Of a DNA stretch of 64,000 nucleotides, positions 1 through 10,599 are shown in pieces; position 1 is the first letter of the stretch; each line of letters begins with the position of its first letter. The stretch is from Brassica napus. Lineage: Eukaryota; Streptophyta; Magnoliopsida; Brassicales; Brassicaceae. Under the pieces are notes generated by a model. The model did no database searches and had not been told where the DNA came from. It was given only the letters and a program-made list of their open reading frames with translations. The stretch spans positions 1,064,652 to 1,128,651 of the forward strand of contig NC_063444.1 in assembly GCF_020379485.1 (NCBI RefSeq), written 5' to 3'. The position numbers and the translations under genes are program-made.

Positions 1-709
1 AATTTTGGGACAGGGAGATCTCATCCTTTTTTTTGATACTAGTCATCAACATATCAAATGCTAACCGACCCCAAGGGAAAGAAAAGAATTCGTCGATGTC
101 CTCAAGCAACTCAGCGTGTTCCTTCAACATCTTCATCTTCAGATTAGTAGATAACAAAACAGATGATACAATTGCCAGACAGGCCAATTTTATCCGGATA
201 TCTTTGTCGGTGACGGTTTTTTTTCGCAGCATCTTAACCGCCTTCGACACACGCAGCTCTTCGACACTTCCGAAGAGCTCAGGCCAGTAGGGTTTGTCGT
301 TAATCTTTTTCTTCTTCTTCAGCTTCTGTTTTTTGGGAAACTCGCCACATGGAAGACCGGTGACGATAGCAAACTCTCGGAGGGAAAATCTTATGGGCTT
401 CCCAGCAAATCGGAACCAAGCTTCATATTTCTTCTCAACTTTAAGTTGCCTGGAAAGAAGGAATCGGGCAAATCTACCTGAGAAGCCGGGTTTGTCACCA
501 ATATCGACTAGCTTACCAAAGGAAGATTGTCGGATAAACTGAATCTCCTCTTCATCGAGAGCACTCAAAATGGAGTTAATTGCGCGAGAAGACTGGTATG
601 TAAGAACCCTAACTCCCACGGGCTCCTCGCCGTCGGCGAACATCATACCAGGCAGATTCATCCTCGTTTCTTCGACTTGATCTTCAGGAAATTGAACAGA
701 CGGATTCAT
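1..709 (-). CDS. DUF1985-domain protein, 3' end beyond the window
   Basis: An uninterrupted reverse-strand frame runs from ATG at 709 off the left edge (at least 236 residues). Near residues 105-120 it carries FSLREFAIVTGLPCGEFP, and further on FPWGRLAFDMLMTSI; both are hallmarks of the plant DUF1985 family. DUF1985 proteins are abundant in Brassicaceae. They often occur with Ulp1-like protease domains and in Mutator-like elements, so this may be transposon-derived rather than a host gene. No catalytic motif is visible in the part present. A lysine-rich stretch (about residues 126-133) follows the conserved block. The frame has no stop or frameshift, so it is intact here or decayed only recently. 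No function can be assigned. Confidence 0.75.
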   Translation of the reverse strand, partial: MNPSVQFPEDQVEETRMNLPGMMFADGEEPVGVRVLTYQSSRAINSILSALDEEEIQFIRQSSFGKLVDIGDKPGFSGRFARFLLSRQLKVEKKYEAWFRFAGKPIRFSLREFAIVTGLPCGEFPKKQKLKKKKKINDKPYWPELFGSVEELRVSKAVKMLRKKTVTDKDIRIKLACLAIVSSVLLSTNLKMKMLKEHAELLEDIDEFFSFPWGRLAFDMLMTSIKKKDEISLSQN

Positions 710-1218
710 CGCCTTGGAATTTTGTAGTGAAATTTTTTGGGGAAGGTGAACAGAACGTGACAAAGATCTGTGAAAGACGAAAAGCCAATGAAAGAAGAAA
801 AAGAAACAATAAAATTCTTTGAAAATGTCGGAAAGTTTATTCAGTAACAGTTGTCACGCGCATAATCATTAATTGCAAGGGAGTTTTACCGGCTAGCTCT
901 GCGGTGTGTCAGACCCAAAAACTTTTTTAGCCTAAACCCTAGGTATCAATATTTTATGATAATAGGCCTATTTTCGTCATTATGAAAATGTGAACAGAAG
1001 CATAACCATTTACCTAATATAATAAGTTAACGTAGTCATACGATGCAAAAACCCTAAATTTTATGTAACTATTAAGATGGGCTTAAGACAACAAAAAAGA
1101 CAAATGTTGTTTCGGTTGCTCATCTCATGGAAAGGAAGCTTGTGGTTTTTCTTTGCTCAATCGCATTGATATTTTTTATATGTTTTTGATTTTGTGAACT
1201 TTTGAATGATTACTTGTA

Positions 1219-2055
1219 GGTGTTAAGATTACATGTCCAAGTTCGGTGACTTTGAGGATTGCATCGTCATGAAGGTGTTTTGCTTTTCAATTACGAGTCA
1301 TCATCTGAAAAACTTGTTTTTGTGTGTTTAGGATCGATCAACTGGAAGATCTCGTGGCTTTGGATACGTCACCTTTGCTTCATCTCAAGATGCTTCTTCC
1401 ATTGGCATAACTGTGATGAGTGCTTTGTAGGAAGGACGCTCTGAAATGTGAACATGTTTTGGGGAACAGAATCTTGGAAGTCAAAGTTGCTACACCAAAG
1501 GTTAGTAGTTTCCATATGGCTTATGTTCTTTTATTCAAAAGGGGTTGGTTATGTTTCATAACTTATGTTAATTGTGACAGGAAGAGATGAGACAGCCTGC
1601 CAAAAAGGCGACAAGGATCTTTGTTGAGAGGTATGGTGAAATCACTGACCTGTACATGCCTAAGGTGAAATCTATCCTACTTATTTAATTGCATTTCTTA
1701 TAATACTTTGAAGATTTTGTGGTCACATCTTTAGCTTGGTGTGTCTCCTGGATTTGATAGAGTTACACTGAGAACATTTGGTGAACATGTTTGCACATTC
1801 ATCTTTTTGTTGTTAACAGGACCCAAAGAGAAGTGGACATAGAGGTTTCGGGTTCGCTACCTTTGCTGAAAACGGTGTTGCAGATCGTGTATCCCGGAGA
1901 TCTCATGAAATCTGTGGACAAGAGGTAAATAAAAAAAGCTTTGTAGTTGAGGATTTGATTCTTATGCTTTTTGATTAAAAATCTCTACTTAGTTGGGATA
2001 TGGAATGCCGAGCGCAAGACAATCAAGATCAGACTGGAGGTACCGGCCATACTAA
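1219..2055 (+). pseudogene. Decayed RRM RNA-binding protein gene (At4g36960 type)
   Basis: Pieces of a four-RRM plant RNA-binding protein lie in order with intron-like gaps. DYMSKFGDFEDCIVMK is at 1226-1275, DRSTGRSRGFGYVTFASSQDA from about 1330, HVLGNRILEVKVATPK ends near 1500, EEMRQPAKKATRIFVERYGE starts near 1582, DPKRSGHRGFGFATFAENG starts near 1820, and a C-terminus GYGMPSARQSRSDWRYRPY ends in TAA at 2053-2055. Lesions are a missing base before DYMSK, inserted sequence with a stop after SSQDA, loss of the piece between RIFV and ERYGE, and absence of the middle RRM exons. Gene order next to the remorin gene matches Arabidopsis At4g36960/36970, so this is the remnant at the ancestral locus and not a processed copy; introns are still present. 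A functional paralogue may exist elsewhere. Confidence 0.85.
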
Positions 2056-2224
2056 TAATGCACACCTTACAAACATTATCATTGAGCTTTTGGCTTTGTC
2101 AGTTGTATTGAAACTTCACTTGTCAGATAGATTTATTGAATCCTCAATGATCAATTTATTTGTTATGTTTCTTTCCCTTTGGGAATAACTGAAACCTGCT
2201 TTCGTGATGGTATTACTAACGCTG

Positions 2225-2520
2225 GGATTTTTAACCGAACAGAACCGACCCAAAAAGTTTAGCAATACCAATTTTTAACCAAAATTCCAAACCAAACTAA
2301 CAAAAATCCGAATCGAAATAACTGAAATTAACCATTCTTTTTTTCAAATTTTATTCAATTGTAACAAAAATATTTAACCAAAAATTTTGGTTAAATTTTT
2401 TGAAACCGAACTAACCGGAAACTAATTTTATTTTTTGTTCACTTAGATTTTGACCGACCCGAACTAACCGAATTAAAAGACCCAAACTAACCAAAGAAAC
2501 CGAACCCGCAGACCTAGGTA
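2225..2520. repeat. Low-complexity AACCGAA-rich tract
   Basis: Degenerate, closely spaced repeats of ACCGAAC, AACTAACC and AACCGAAT fill this interval, mixed with poly-A/T. There is no open frame. Such cryptic AAC/CCGAA repeats are common between Brassicaceae genes. Confidence 0.6.
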
Positions 2521-2639
2521 CTGTGAAGAGAAATGAAAGTTGGGAACAGATCAAAAGCTTTACAAGAAAATTTTGCAGTGTACAAACGTTTTTGTTTTTG
2601 TTCAAATATGTCTTTCACAACAAAAAAAAAGAATGGAAA

Positions 2640-4221
2640 CTAGAGAGCAGATGGAGACTTTCTGCAATCAACGCGAGGAGCAAAGCAAGCCATGAAAGGC
2701 GTCATGAAAGTATGTCTCCGGACAAGATGAGTGATCTTCACTGAGTTTCTAGAGACTTGTTGCTGTTCTTGTTGATGGTCACTGGACACTGAAACTGAAC
2801 TTCTCCTCATCTCCTGCGCCTTCAACTTCGCTGATTGAAGCTTGTTCAATATCTTATCCATAGATGCTGACTTCTTCTTCTCCAGTTTCACCTGTCATTC
2901 AAAGATTCAATACAATGCTGTTCATGCTGACTATACAAAAGGTAGAGAAGAAGGAGGACCTCAAGTTTTCTAATGGCAGCTTCTGCTTTAGCTTTCTGAA
3001 GATTCTCCCAAGCTGCTATCTTCGCTTCCTCTCTTTGCAACCTTCAACACAAAGATAGAAACATTACTAAGCTAATCCAATAAGAAGAAGTCATTACTAA
3101 GTTAATTACTTAGAACGAGTCATGGCAGGTTCAGAGATATCCCAAGAGGAAGAAGAAGCAGAAGCTTCAGAGTTGTCTTCAACCTCAGGAGGCTGCTCCT
3201 CTCTCCTCATAATAACCCTCGAAGAAGAAGACATGACTCTTCTCTTTGGACGCTTAATCATCTTAGCTCCTTTATCCATCTTCACTTCCCTCACTTCACC
3301 TCCTCCTCTACAAGGAGGAGGCTCATCAATCACAGAAACAACCAACGGTGGAGATAATAATAGCTCTTGAGGATTATTATTAGGACTCATCTCTTCTGGA
3401 CTCATCTGAGTAGCTATGTCTCTTCTTGACACCACCGGAGATTGCGCCGCCGTCTCCTTCCTATCCTCTGCATAAAATTCAATAAAGCTTAGATCTTTGG
3501 ACATAACTACACAACAATCACCTCAAAGTTTGGTCCTTTTCAAGATTATCTTGATTGGGTTTGTCAAAAGTTTGTCTCTTTTGATGTAAAGACTGAAACT
3601 TTCTAAGAGGAGAGAGAGAGAGAGCTTACCAGTATCAGTTTTGGAGCTGAGAGAAGAAGTCTCTTCACTCATCAAATCAACCCAGCTCCGGCTATGTCCA
3701 TGTCCACCACCACCACCACTACCACCAACACTCCCTCTGAAAACCCTTTCAGCCTCCAAGACTCCGGTAGAGAACGGCGAGCCAGACACCATTAAACCTT
3801 TAGGAGCTGCTTCCATAGCCCTCAACCTCGGAGAATACGGCGGAGGATGAGGGAGCGTGGGAGGAACAATGGGGCCGCTTTTGGACTTCTGCCGTCTCTG
3901 TTCGGAGAACTGAGAGCTCAGGTTTGCGCAGACGCCGGGCGGGTAAGCCGCGACGGGGCTGCAAATCCACCGCTCGGCGTCTTCCCATTTGGAAGGTACG
4001 GCTCTGCCGCTGTAGAACGGCGTCGTTAAAGCGGAGGAGGAGCCGAGGTGGCGGCGAGGGCCGTGGCCGTTGTTGAGTGTGGGAGTGGAAGAAGCGGTGG
4101 AGGAGGAAGGGTGGGGGACTCTCTCGGAGCTCCAGCCTTTGTTGTCGGAGTAGCTACTCGGAGCTGCTCCGGGGCTTAGGAAGCCGCCGAAGCTGTTTGA
4201 AGAAAGAGATGTCTTCCTCAT
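2640..4221 (-). CDS. Remorin family protein (At4g36970 type)
   Basis: Four exons, complement of 3630-4221, 3110-3467, 2960-3041 and 2640-2891, join in frame with GT-AG borders to give 427 residues, which as I recall is the Arabidopsis length. The first half is a low-complexity Ser/Pro/Gly region with an SxxFGGFLSPG start and glycine repeats. The C-terminus is a typical remorin_C coiled coil: LQREEAKIAAWENLQKAKAE, AIRKLE, then KLEKKKSASMDKILNKLQSA. It ends with a basic, cysteine-containing tail (MTPFMACFAPRVDCRK), which may be lipid-modified or membrane-anchoring. Remorins are plasma-membrane nanodomain proteins; the long disordered N-terminus suggests one of the larger Arabidopsis groups. No lesions are visible. 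It is transcribed leftward, from a leader rich in GA repeats. Confidence 0.93.
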
Positions 4222-4452
4222 CTCTTTGTCTGCAGAGAATAGTGAAAAAGAAAGAATCTTTCAGATTTAAAGGTGGAAAAGCTTTATTATGAAGAAACTG
4301 AACTCATTTTTCTTTGTTGACCGGAGAGATTTGAAGTGTGTTCAAAGAGAGAGAGAGAGAGAGTGATGATGTAAACTGAATAAAGAGTAGAGGAAATGTA
4401 CTTTTGTGTTTCTCAAAAGGTGAGAACTTTGAGAGAAGAGAGAGATAGAGAT

Positions 4453-4453
<1 letters not shown>

Positions 4454-4497
<44 letters not shown>
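4454..4497. repeat. (GA)n microsatellite in the remorin upstream region
   Basis: About 22 GA units in an already GA-rich stretch (from about 4345), roughly 235-275 bp upstream of the remorin ATG. GA/CT tracts are typical of plant core promoters and 5' leaders. A 33-bp tandem duplication (AAGCTTGGTGTGTA repeated) lies at about 4598-4655. Confidence 0.8.
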
Positions 4498-4499
<2 letters not shown>

Positions 4500-4699
4500 A
4501 ATCAGATCAAACCAAAGAGAGAGGGGAGAGTTTTTGTTTTGTAAGCATTAAGACAAATGTCCGTGGCCGGTCCGATCATAAACTCAACAATTAAAAGGTG
4601 ATAAAAAGCTTGGTGTGTATTTTTGATTAGGTGATAAAAAGCTTGGTGTGTACTATTTTTTATTTCCGTTCGAATTAGATTATCATCATTTTTGGTCAA

Positions 4700-5473
4700 T
4701 TTTGATTTGAGTTTTGGTATAAGTGGTTTATATAGTGAATTGTAACAGATGATCGGTTCACCTTCTGACATTAGGTGAAAAATATTTTAAATTCGGATCA
4801 GACAACGTAGTAGCCAGCAATTCACTATGTATCATTAAGCGTGTTTCGACCGACTCTATCGATAGAATTTATAAAAGAAAAAAAAAGATGATAAAAGAAA
4901 ACAAGATATCTCTTAACATTAAAATCAATTTAAAATTGACTTCTTTTGAGGTAATGCAATTTAAACTTTCTTAAAATGGAAAATAAAATTAATGAAGAAA
5001 AATGATTAACAGATTTGGACGGGGAAAAAAATTTCCGTTATAGCTTTTATCCTTGTTATTTGTTTTGATCCTCTGCAGCGTTACACAAAGCCACAACTCT
5101 TCCCATGTGACCATTCTGCTCTTTTGTTTGTTCTTTCGATACATTTCAGACACTTTTTTGTCGTTTCTGTTAATAGGCTTCCCGCTTTTTCCTTTTTAAC
5201 TTTTTTTACGTTATTTAACTGTTAACTATTTTTCTTATATAGATTTGTATGTACTGTAACTTCCTGCAGACCTAGAAAGAAGGATCGTAGCCACTCAATA
5301 AAGAAACACTGCTTTTAGTTCTAATTGGTGGAGGTAATATAAGTTGAAATAACTCCGTGAGTTCGTAAATTCTAGAACCTTCATTTAGTACTAGTTCAAT
5401 ACTAACATTATAGACTTTGTGTTTACGGATGTTTAACAAGTTTATTACTAGTTACCAAACTAGTAGTTTGTTT
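4700..5473. other. Gene-free AT-rich intergenic stretch
   Basis: Between the divergent remorin upstream region and the dispersed repeat at 5474. I see no open frame with protein-like composition, no RNA gene and no transposon ends. Confidence 0.5.
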
Positions 5474-5842
5474 TATACACTACAGTTTGAGCAGTACTTA
5501 GCAGTTCGAAGTAGCCACTTTTGAAGACATTTCACATGTAATATACGACGGATATACCAACATACTTAATTCGTCATTGTTTTAATAATTACTTACATCC
5601 TTTAATAAAGCAATCTCGTTTGTCGTGGCATTTCTCATCTCGGCTTTTAGTACTTACAGTTCCAAAGATCTGAATTCCTCAAATTGTTGATTATTCATGA
5701 AGTTGCGAAATTTGAAAGCGTTAGTAAAAAATAACACGGAGTCATTATCACGTTATGCTACTATGTATTGAAAGCATAGGGATGATCAAGCACAGAGACA
5801 CAGACGACAAAACACACTAGTCTCTCGTTGTTATTTAATGTG
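5474..5842. repeat. Dispersed repeat, copy 1 (partner at 62311-62676)
   Basis: This 369-bp stretch recurs in the same orientation 57 kb away at 62311-62676 with only scattered substitutions and small indels. It starts at TATACACTACAGTTTGAGCA and ends at GTTGTTATTTAATGTG. It encodes nothing recognisable. No terminal inverted repeats or target duplications flank it. Copy 1 sits in the At4g36970-36980 interval. Copy 2 abuts a truncated SHM1 fragment, which suggests copy 2 was carried to a rearrangement junction. Confidence 0.9.
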
Positions 5843-5946
5843 GCATTGATTTTTCGAACAAAACAAACCCATCAATTTGTCTAAAAAATATTTCTGAATA
5901 TGGGTCTAATTATAAAAAAAAAAACCACGTATCATATTTGACGCAT

Positions 5947-6210
5947 GACAAATAGCGACTCCGCTCCTACCACATTCGACGTTTGATCTTTTCTTCTCCT
6001 TCATTCAGATCGTTCTTATCTTTTGTCACAGATATGTTATGAAAAATATCTACAGAGAGAGACCAGACTAATCGTTTAAGGTCGCATGTAAAATAGCGAA
6101 TCCTCTCATATCACATTCAACGTTAAACTTCTTTGTTTTTCCTTCATTCAAATTTCAAACCATTATAAGAATATCATATCCGTATTGAAAGAAACACAGA
6201 GAAAGAGAGA
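5947..6210. repeat. Diverged ~140-bp tandem duplication
   Basis: The pattern AATAGCGA, then CCACATTCGACGTTTGA, then CCTTCATTCAGA (about 5950-6010) is repeated from about 6093 as AATAGCGA, CACATTCAACGTTAAA, CCTTCATTCAAA. The copies have diverged clearly. The rest of the 5843-6590 stretch shows no gene. Confidence 0.6.
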
Positions 6211-6627
6211 TTTCAACTAACACATTTTTGACTACATAATAATTAAATTAAATGATTGACAAAAATATCAATCAATGTTCAAAACTTTATTATTGTAGAT
6301 TTGTAACAATTATAGCTGATGTATTATTACCTTTACATCCATTGACTAAAACAAGCTTTATATCTTTATTCATTTACTAAAATTAAGCTTTTAGTTTCAA
6401 CATCTGATAAACTACCAAAACAAACCATCTGAAAGCTTAATTCTTGTTTGCTACCATTGATGCAAAACAGCTATAGTATGACACAATGTCGCAGTCGAAC
6501 TTTATTCAGGATAGAAAAGTAAGAAAACAAGAAAACACACATAACAAATATATAAAAATATAGGACAAGAGGCAAACATATAGTCTTTTGGCTTCAATAA
6601 TCCTCTTCATCTGTTTCCCTTCATAGT

Positions 6628-9558
6628 TCAGTGCCTTGTCCTGCTTCTTCGCCTGCAAGATACTCAACTATGTTAAACGAGGCAAAGCAACCATTTTGTT
6701 CAAACATGTAAAGCTTGCATTTGCTTCTTACCTCGGAGACCTTGAATACGAGGAAGAGCGTCTGCGCGAGCGTTTAGGAGAGCGTGATGGTGACCTAGAC
6801 GGGGACCTAGACCGTGATCTTGAACTGTGCCTGCGGGATCTCCTGCTTCGGCTTCTACTTCTGCGTCGTCTGTGTCTTCTGCAAACAAAAACATGTTTAC
6901 AAGTTAAAGAAAACCAAATTGGAAGGAGGACATGATGAAATCTGTGTAGGTGAGTGTCTCGATAGAGAGCAGATCCAGTCAGAGCTTTTAAGAACCGAAA
7001 AAGTCTTCTGACTTCCTTGTCATCTTCATAAATCCCCACTCTAATCACGAAGCACAAAATGATAACTTTATTAACAACCTCGGTGGTGGTGATCGACTAT
7101 AACTCCTACTACGGCTGCGATGTCTACTCCGACTTAACCGGCTTGTTTCCGCTAGTTTCTCCAGCCTTTGCTTCTCTTGTTCTCGTTTTTTAGCAGTCTC
7201 CGTTGCAGTGTCCTTCTTAACTGTACACATATGATCCATCCACCATCTCAGTTTCTAATAGCAAATGGGAGTGAACTTATATGCAAAAGAACACTTTAAG
7301 TTCTTACTCTGTTGCGTTAGCTGTTTGTTCATGATTCTCTTCAGTCGTTCTTGCGGAGTTTCTTTCTTCTCCGCTGGCGTTTGCTTCGAAGATCCTCCCA
7401 AGGAGGTACCTGCTTTTGAAAGCTTCGCTAGTGCTGAGGAAGTACTGTAAATACAAAAGCTAAAGGATGAGACAGATGCCACCAAAATAAACTTGATATA
7501 CGCAATCATGACAATACCTCACTGACGGTTTAGGTAGTTTAACAATCTTGTCTTTCTCAAGCGATACACCAGATGCAGGGTCAACATGCAGCGCCTCAAG
7601 AATATGTCCTGACGATGGTCTGCAGGGAAATACAAAATTATAATTTCCTACTCCATAGATTCAGTCAGAGTATAAAAGGGGTTCCAGAAAGCAAGCTTCT
7701 GTCTCTCCCTTGATGTCACAGGTAACCAAAATCTAGTGCTAATATACACAACAAACGTTTCCTCGAACAATAAATGGGGAGTAAGTGGCTATCTTTGCAA
7801 GAACTAGAGGTTGAGTGCTCCGACCGGTTGAATAGGTCAGTTTGAGATGGTGGTGAACGCGGTGGAGAATATCCTCCAAACTTTGGACTTGCCACGTCTC
7901 CTGAGCCTCCAAATTCTGTAATATACTCGATTTTTGGCTTGCTAATTTCGCCAGAGTCGTCTCCATGACCATTCCGCCTTGAGTATGACGGAGAATATGA
8001 CCGGGATCTGGATCTTGATCTGTGAACAGAAGCAATAAGAGATAAGCAATCACTTTCCATAGATTGTATGACATAAGAACAGGTTAGTAAGGGAAAAACC
8101 TTCTTGAGCGCGGATAAGCCTCATAAGTAGGACTCCTTCGAGACTCCCTGTGAATAGAGAAGCACCATGTCAGTGAGCTGAAAAATCCACGGACTTTTGC
8201 TTCTTATGTAACTGAGGCACTGTCTTACCTGTAGGGATCATGCTGAATCATGTGCCTTCCAAAACTCCTTGAAGTTTCTCTTTCTCTATCCCTCTCTATT
8301 CTAGAAACCTTTCTTCTTTCCTTTCGACTTAGCTTCTTCTACATTTTCATAAAATTTTGATTTCATCCACGTTAGATAAGCAAAAATAAAAGGAAGCCAT
8401 AAACTTCACAAATCAAAATGGGTCTTGCAACTTACAACAGAAGGATCGCCTTTGATAAGTTCCTTTTGCCTTTTCTCCTCCTCCTTTGCCTTCTTATCCA
8501 TATAAACAAGCCACCCATACCGCTTCACCCCAAACTGTTTCGCAATTGCTTCCATTCCTTCATCTTCGCTGTCATTACTATCAAAATCTTCCTCCTCATC
8601 CTCATCATCATCCTCCTCCTCATCATCATCTTCTCCCGCATCCAAAGATGCCTCTTTCCCGTTTCCACCATATGAAAACCCAACCTGTGAATACGTGCCT
8701 TTGTTTGCAGGTGCTTGCGCTTGTTGTGGTCTAAGGAACAAAAAAAAGATGTTCACATTAACTAGAAGATCAATAATGATCAAAAGACTCGAGCTTTTAG
8801 TTCGTAATCAAAATCTTGAAGATTAAAGTTGAAAACGCACCTTGTTCCAAGGAAGGGTGCAGCAAGTTTAGCCTCAAGCTCTTGATTAACGTGTTGCAAA
8901 CCCTCTCCATCAGAAACTGTTCACAGTACTCAGCATTATCCCACTGACTCTTATCTCAACTGTACTCAAGATTTTTCCTTGAATTAAAAACAACTTTGAA
9001 GAGAATGTAGAGGAAGAAGGTACCGACATCCTCTACGGCGATGCTTAATTAAATCCCGATAACGCTCAAAATTAACAAACTCCTCAACTTCCTCCTCCTC
9101 CTCCGACTTCTTATGCAGCCGCATGCTTCTCGAACCAGCCTCCCTCACAAAATCAAGCATAGCACGTCCATCGAATCTGCACATTACAACTACACTATCA
9201 ACAAACGATTCAATCGAAATCGAAATCGATCAAACAGCTAAGAACTAATCCAATACCTATCGATCATAACATCCTGCTTCCCGTTCCACGGTATCCTGAT
9301 TCAACAAAGTCAATTGAGAAACCAATTCGAAAAATCGAAGGATGAGAGTTAGTTTATTTACAGGCCCTGTTGATCCTCGGTGGCTTGGTAGAGACCGTCG
9401 TCGCGGAAGATTTTGTAGCGGGATCCAACGGCTTGGATCGATTGGATGGGATCTCCGCGGCGTTTGGCTAAGAAGATAGCTCGACGCTGAGCTCGTTTCC
9501 GAGCCGCGTCCATCATGTCGTGCACCTTCTTCTCCGATCGTCGCGCTTCGTGCCACAT
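6628..9558 (-). CDS. SWAP/CLASRP-like SR-rich splicing protein (At4g36980 type)
   Basis: A gene of about 13 exons. Exon 1 (ATG at 9558) encodes MWHEARRSEKKVHDMMDAAR and FLAKRRGDPIQSIQAVGSRY. Later exons give LIPWNGKQDVMIDRFDGRAM and NFERYRDLIKHRRRGFSDGE. This is the N-terminal domain shared with Suppressor-of-white-apricot and CLK4-associating SR proteins. Next come an acidic stretch (EDDDEEEDDDEDEEED near 8600), KQFGVKRYGWLVYMDKKAKE, a LERLKRIMNKQL-like helix (seen as QERLKRIMNKQLTQQ near 7320), and C-terminal arginine-serine repeats (7090-6735) ending at a stop at 6628-6630. CLASRP proteins act in the nucleus in regulated splicing, bound and phosphorylated by LAMMER/CLK kinases. Splice borders keep the frame throughout, so the gene looks intact. 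Exons 9 and 12 are short and their ends are approximate. Confidence 0.9.
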
Positions 9559-9599
9559 CTTGAAGAAGCTCTCAGGAACCCTAATTAGATTCTCCGATT

Positions 9600-10267
9600 G
9601 GGGAAACGTTTTCTCAGGCGAAGATTATTGTTTTATTTGCCGATGACTTTGTTGGAATAATATGAACCGTTCGATGCTGATAGGTGAATAAAGATGATAT
9701 AAGTCGCGGAAACCTTCTGGCTGTCTCAGAGGTTTTTACTGGTTCTGAGTTTTTTTGTTTTCTTAAGGGTGTCGAGAGGAGAAAAAAAAAGGGGGGACAA
9801 ATTGAGGTGGGCCGGTGCCTTTCTTTTTAAATGGGCCCCTTGAGTGAAAGCCGGATGATATGAATGAGAGAATCAGAGAAGTAAGTTTTATTTTTCTTTA
9901 TTTATCCTATCGATCCGGTCAGTGTTAGAAAGAACACATTAAATCATTACTATACTGCATGATCAGAATTTAAAATACCTTTGATTAGTACCAGAAAATA
10001 GATCTGTTACATCTCATTATTTGAACCATTAGGCTGAAATCTATAAGTCTAACCTGCCTAGACGAAGATAATTTAATTTTTAAAAGGAATCAAAATCGAA
10101 TACTAATATGAGTGGACACCAAACCTCAAAATTTTAGCAATAAATTATCTAACCAAATAAGTTTTCGTTGCTCAGGAAAAAAAAAAGAGACATGTTTTGT
10201 TTAAAAGTTCTGAAGAGAAAATGTTATTTTGCTTAATCGGTTGTTGAAACTTGAAAGAGAGATATCA
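9600..10267. other. SR-protein promoter and intergenic stretch
   Basis: Upstream of the SR-protein gene. GTGGGCCGGTGCC and AATGGGCCCCTTG at about 9809-9842 resemble TGGGCC/GGGCC 'site II' elements found in housekeeping plant promoters. The rest is AT-rich with no supportable gene. Confidence 0.4.
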
Positions 10268-10573
10268 CGAATAAACGTGTTTTATTCTTTTAAGTATTAT
10301 TACGATGTACATGCATTTATGTTTAATTATGTGTATTGCTTAGTATGATTTTTGTGTATATAACTACAAATTGGAGAACAATAAATCAGTGGTGGCCCAA
10401 ACAGATTTTGGGACGTGTGATTGATCACTTTTATTTGAGGTGAGTTCAGTGGCAACGTATGACGTTAACATATGGCATACATAATTATTACATTGATGAA
10501 CTTATCAAATTGCATTTTATATCTCATTTCTTGGACCACTTTGTTGGTTTAAATGTCGGTTTAGAGTTTTTTT
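10268..10573. repeat. Dispersed repeat B, uninterrupted copy
   Basis: Runs from CGAATAAACGTGTTTTATTC through AATCAGTGGTGGCCCAAACA to GTTGGTTTAAATGTCGGTTT. A second copy lies at 20775-22406, where a 1.3-kb solo LTR splits it. This copy therefore preserves the pre-insertion sequence. Its class is unknown; no coding potential or termini are visible. Confidence 0.9.
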
Positions 10574-10599
10574 TCCTTCAGATCAACTATAGTGATTTG

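Noticed and set aside
3122..4292. Forward-strand open frames over the remorin exons
   Set aside because: Shadows of the reverse-strand coding exons; the exon chain and splice sites are on the minus strand.
8418..8734. Forward-strand frames rich in Leu/Ile or His/Pro
   Set aside because: Antisense of the acidic stretch of the SR-protein gene.
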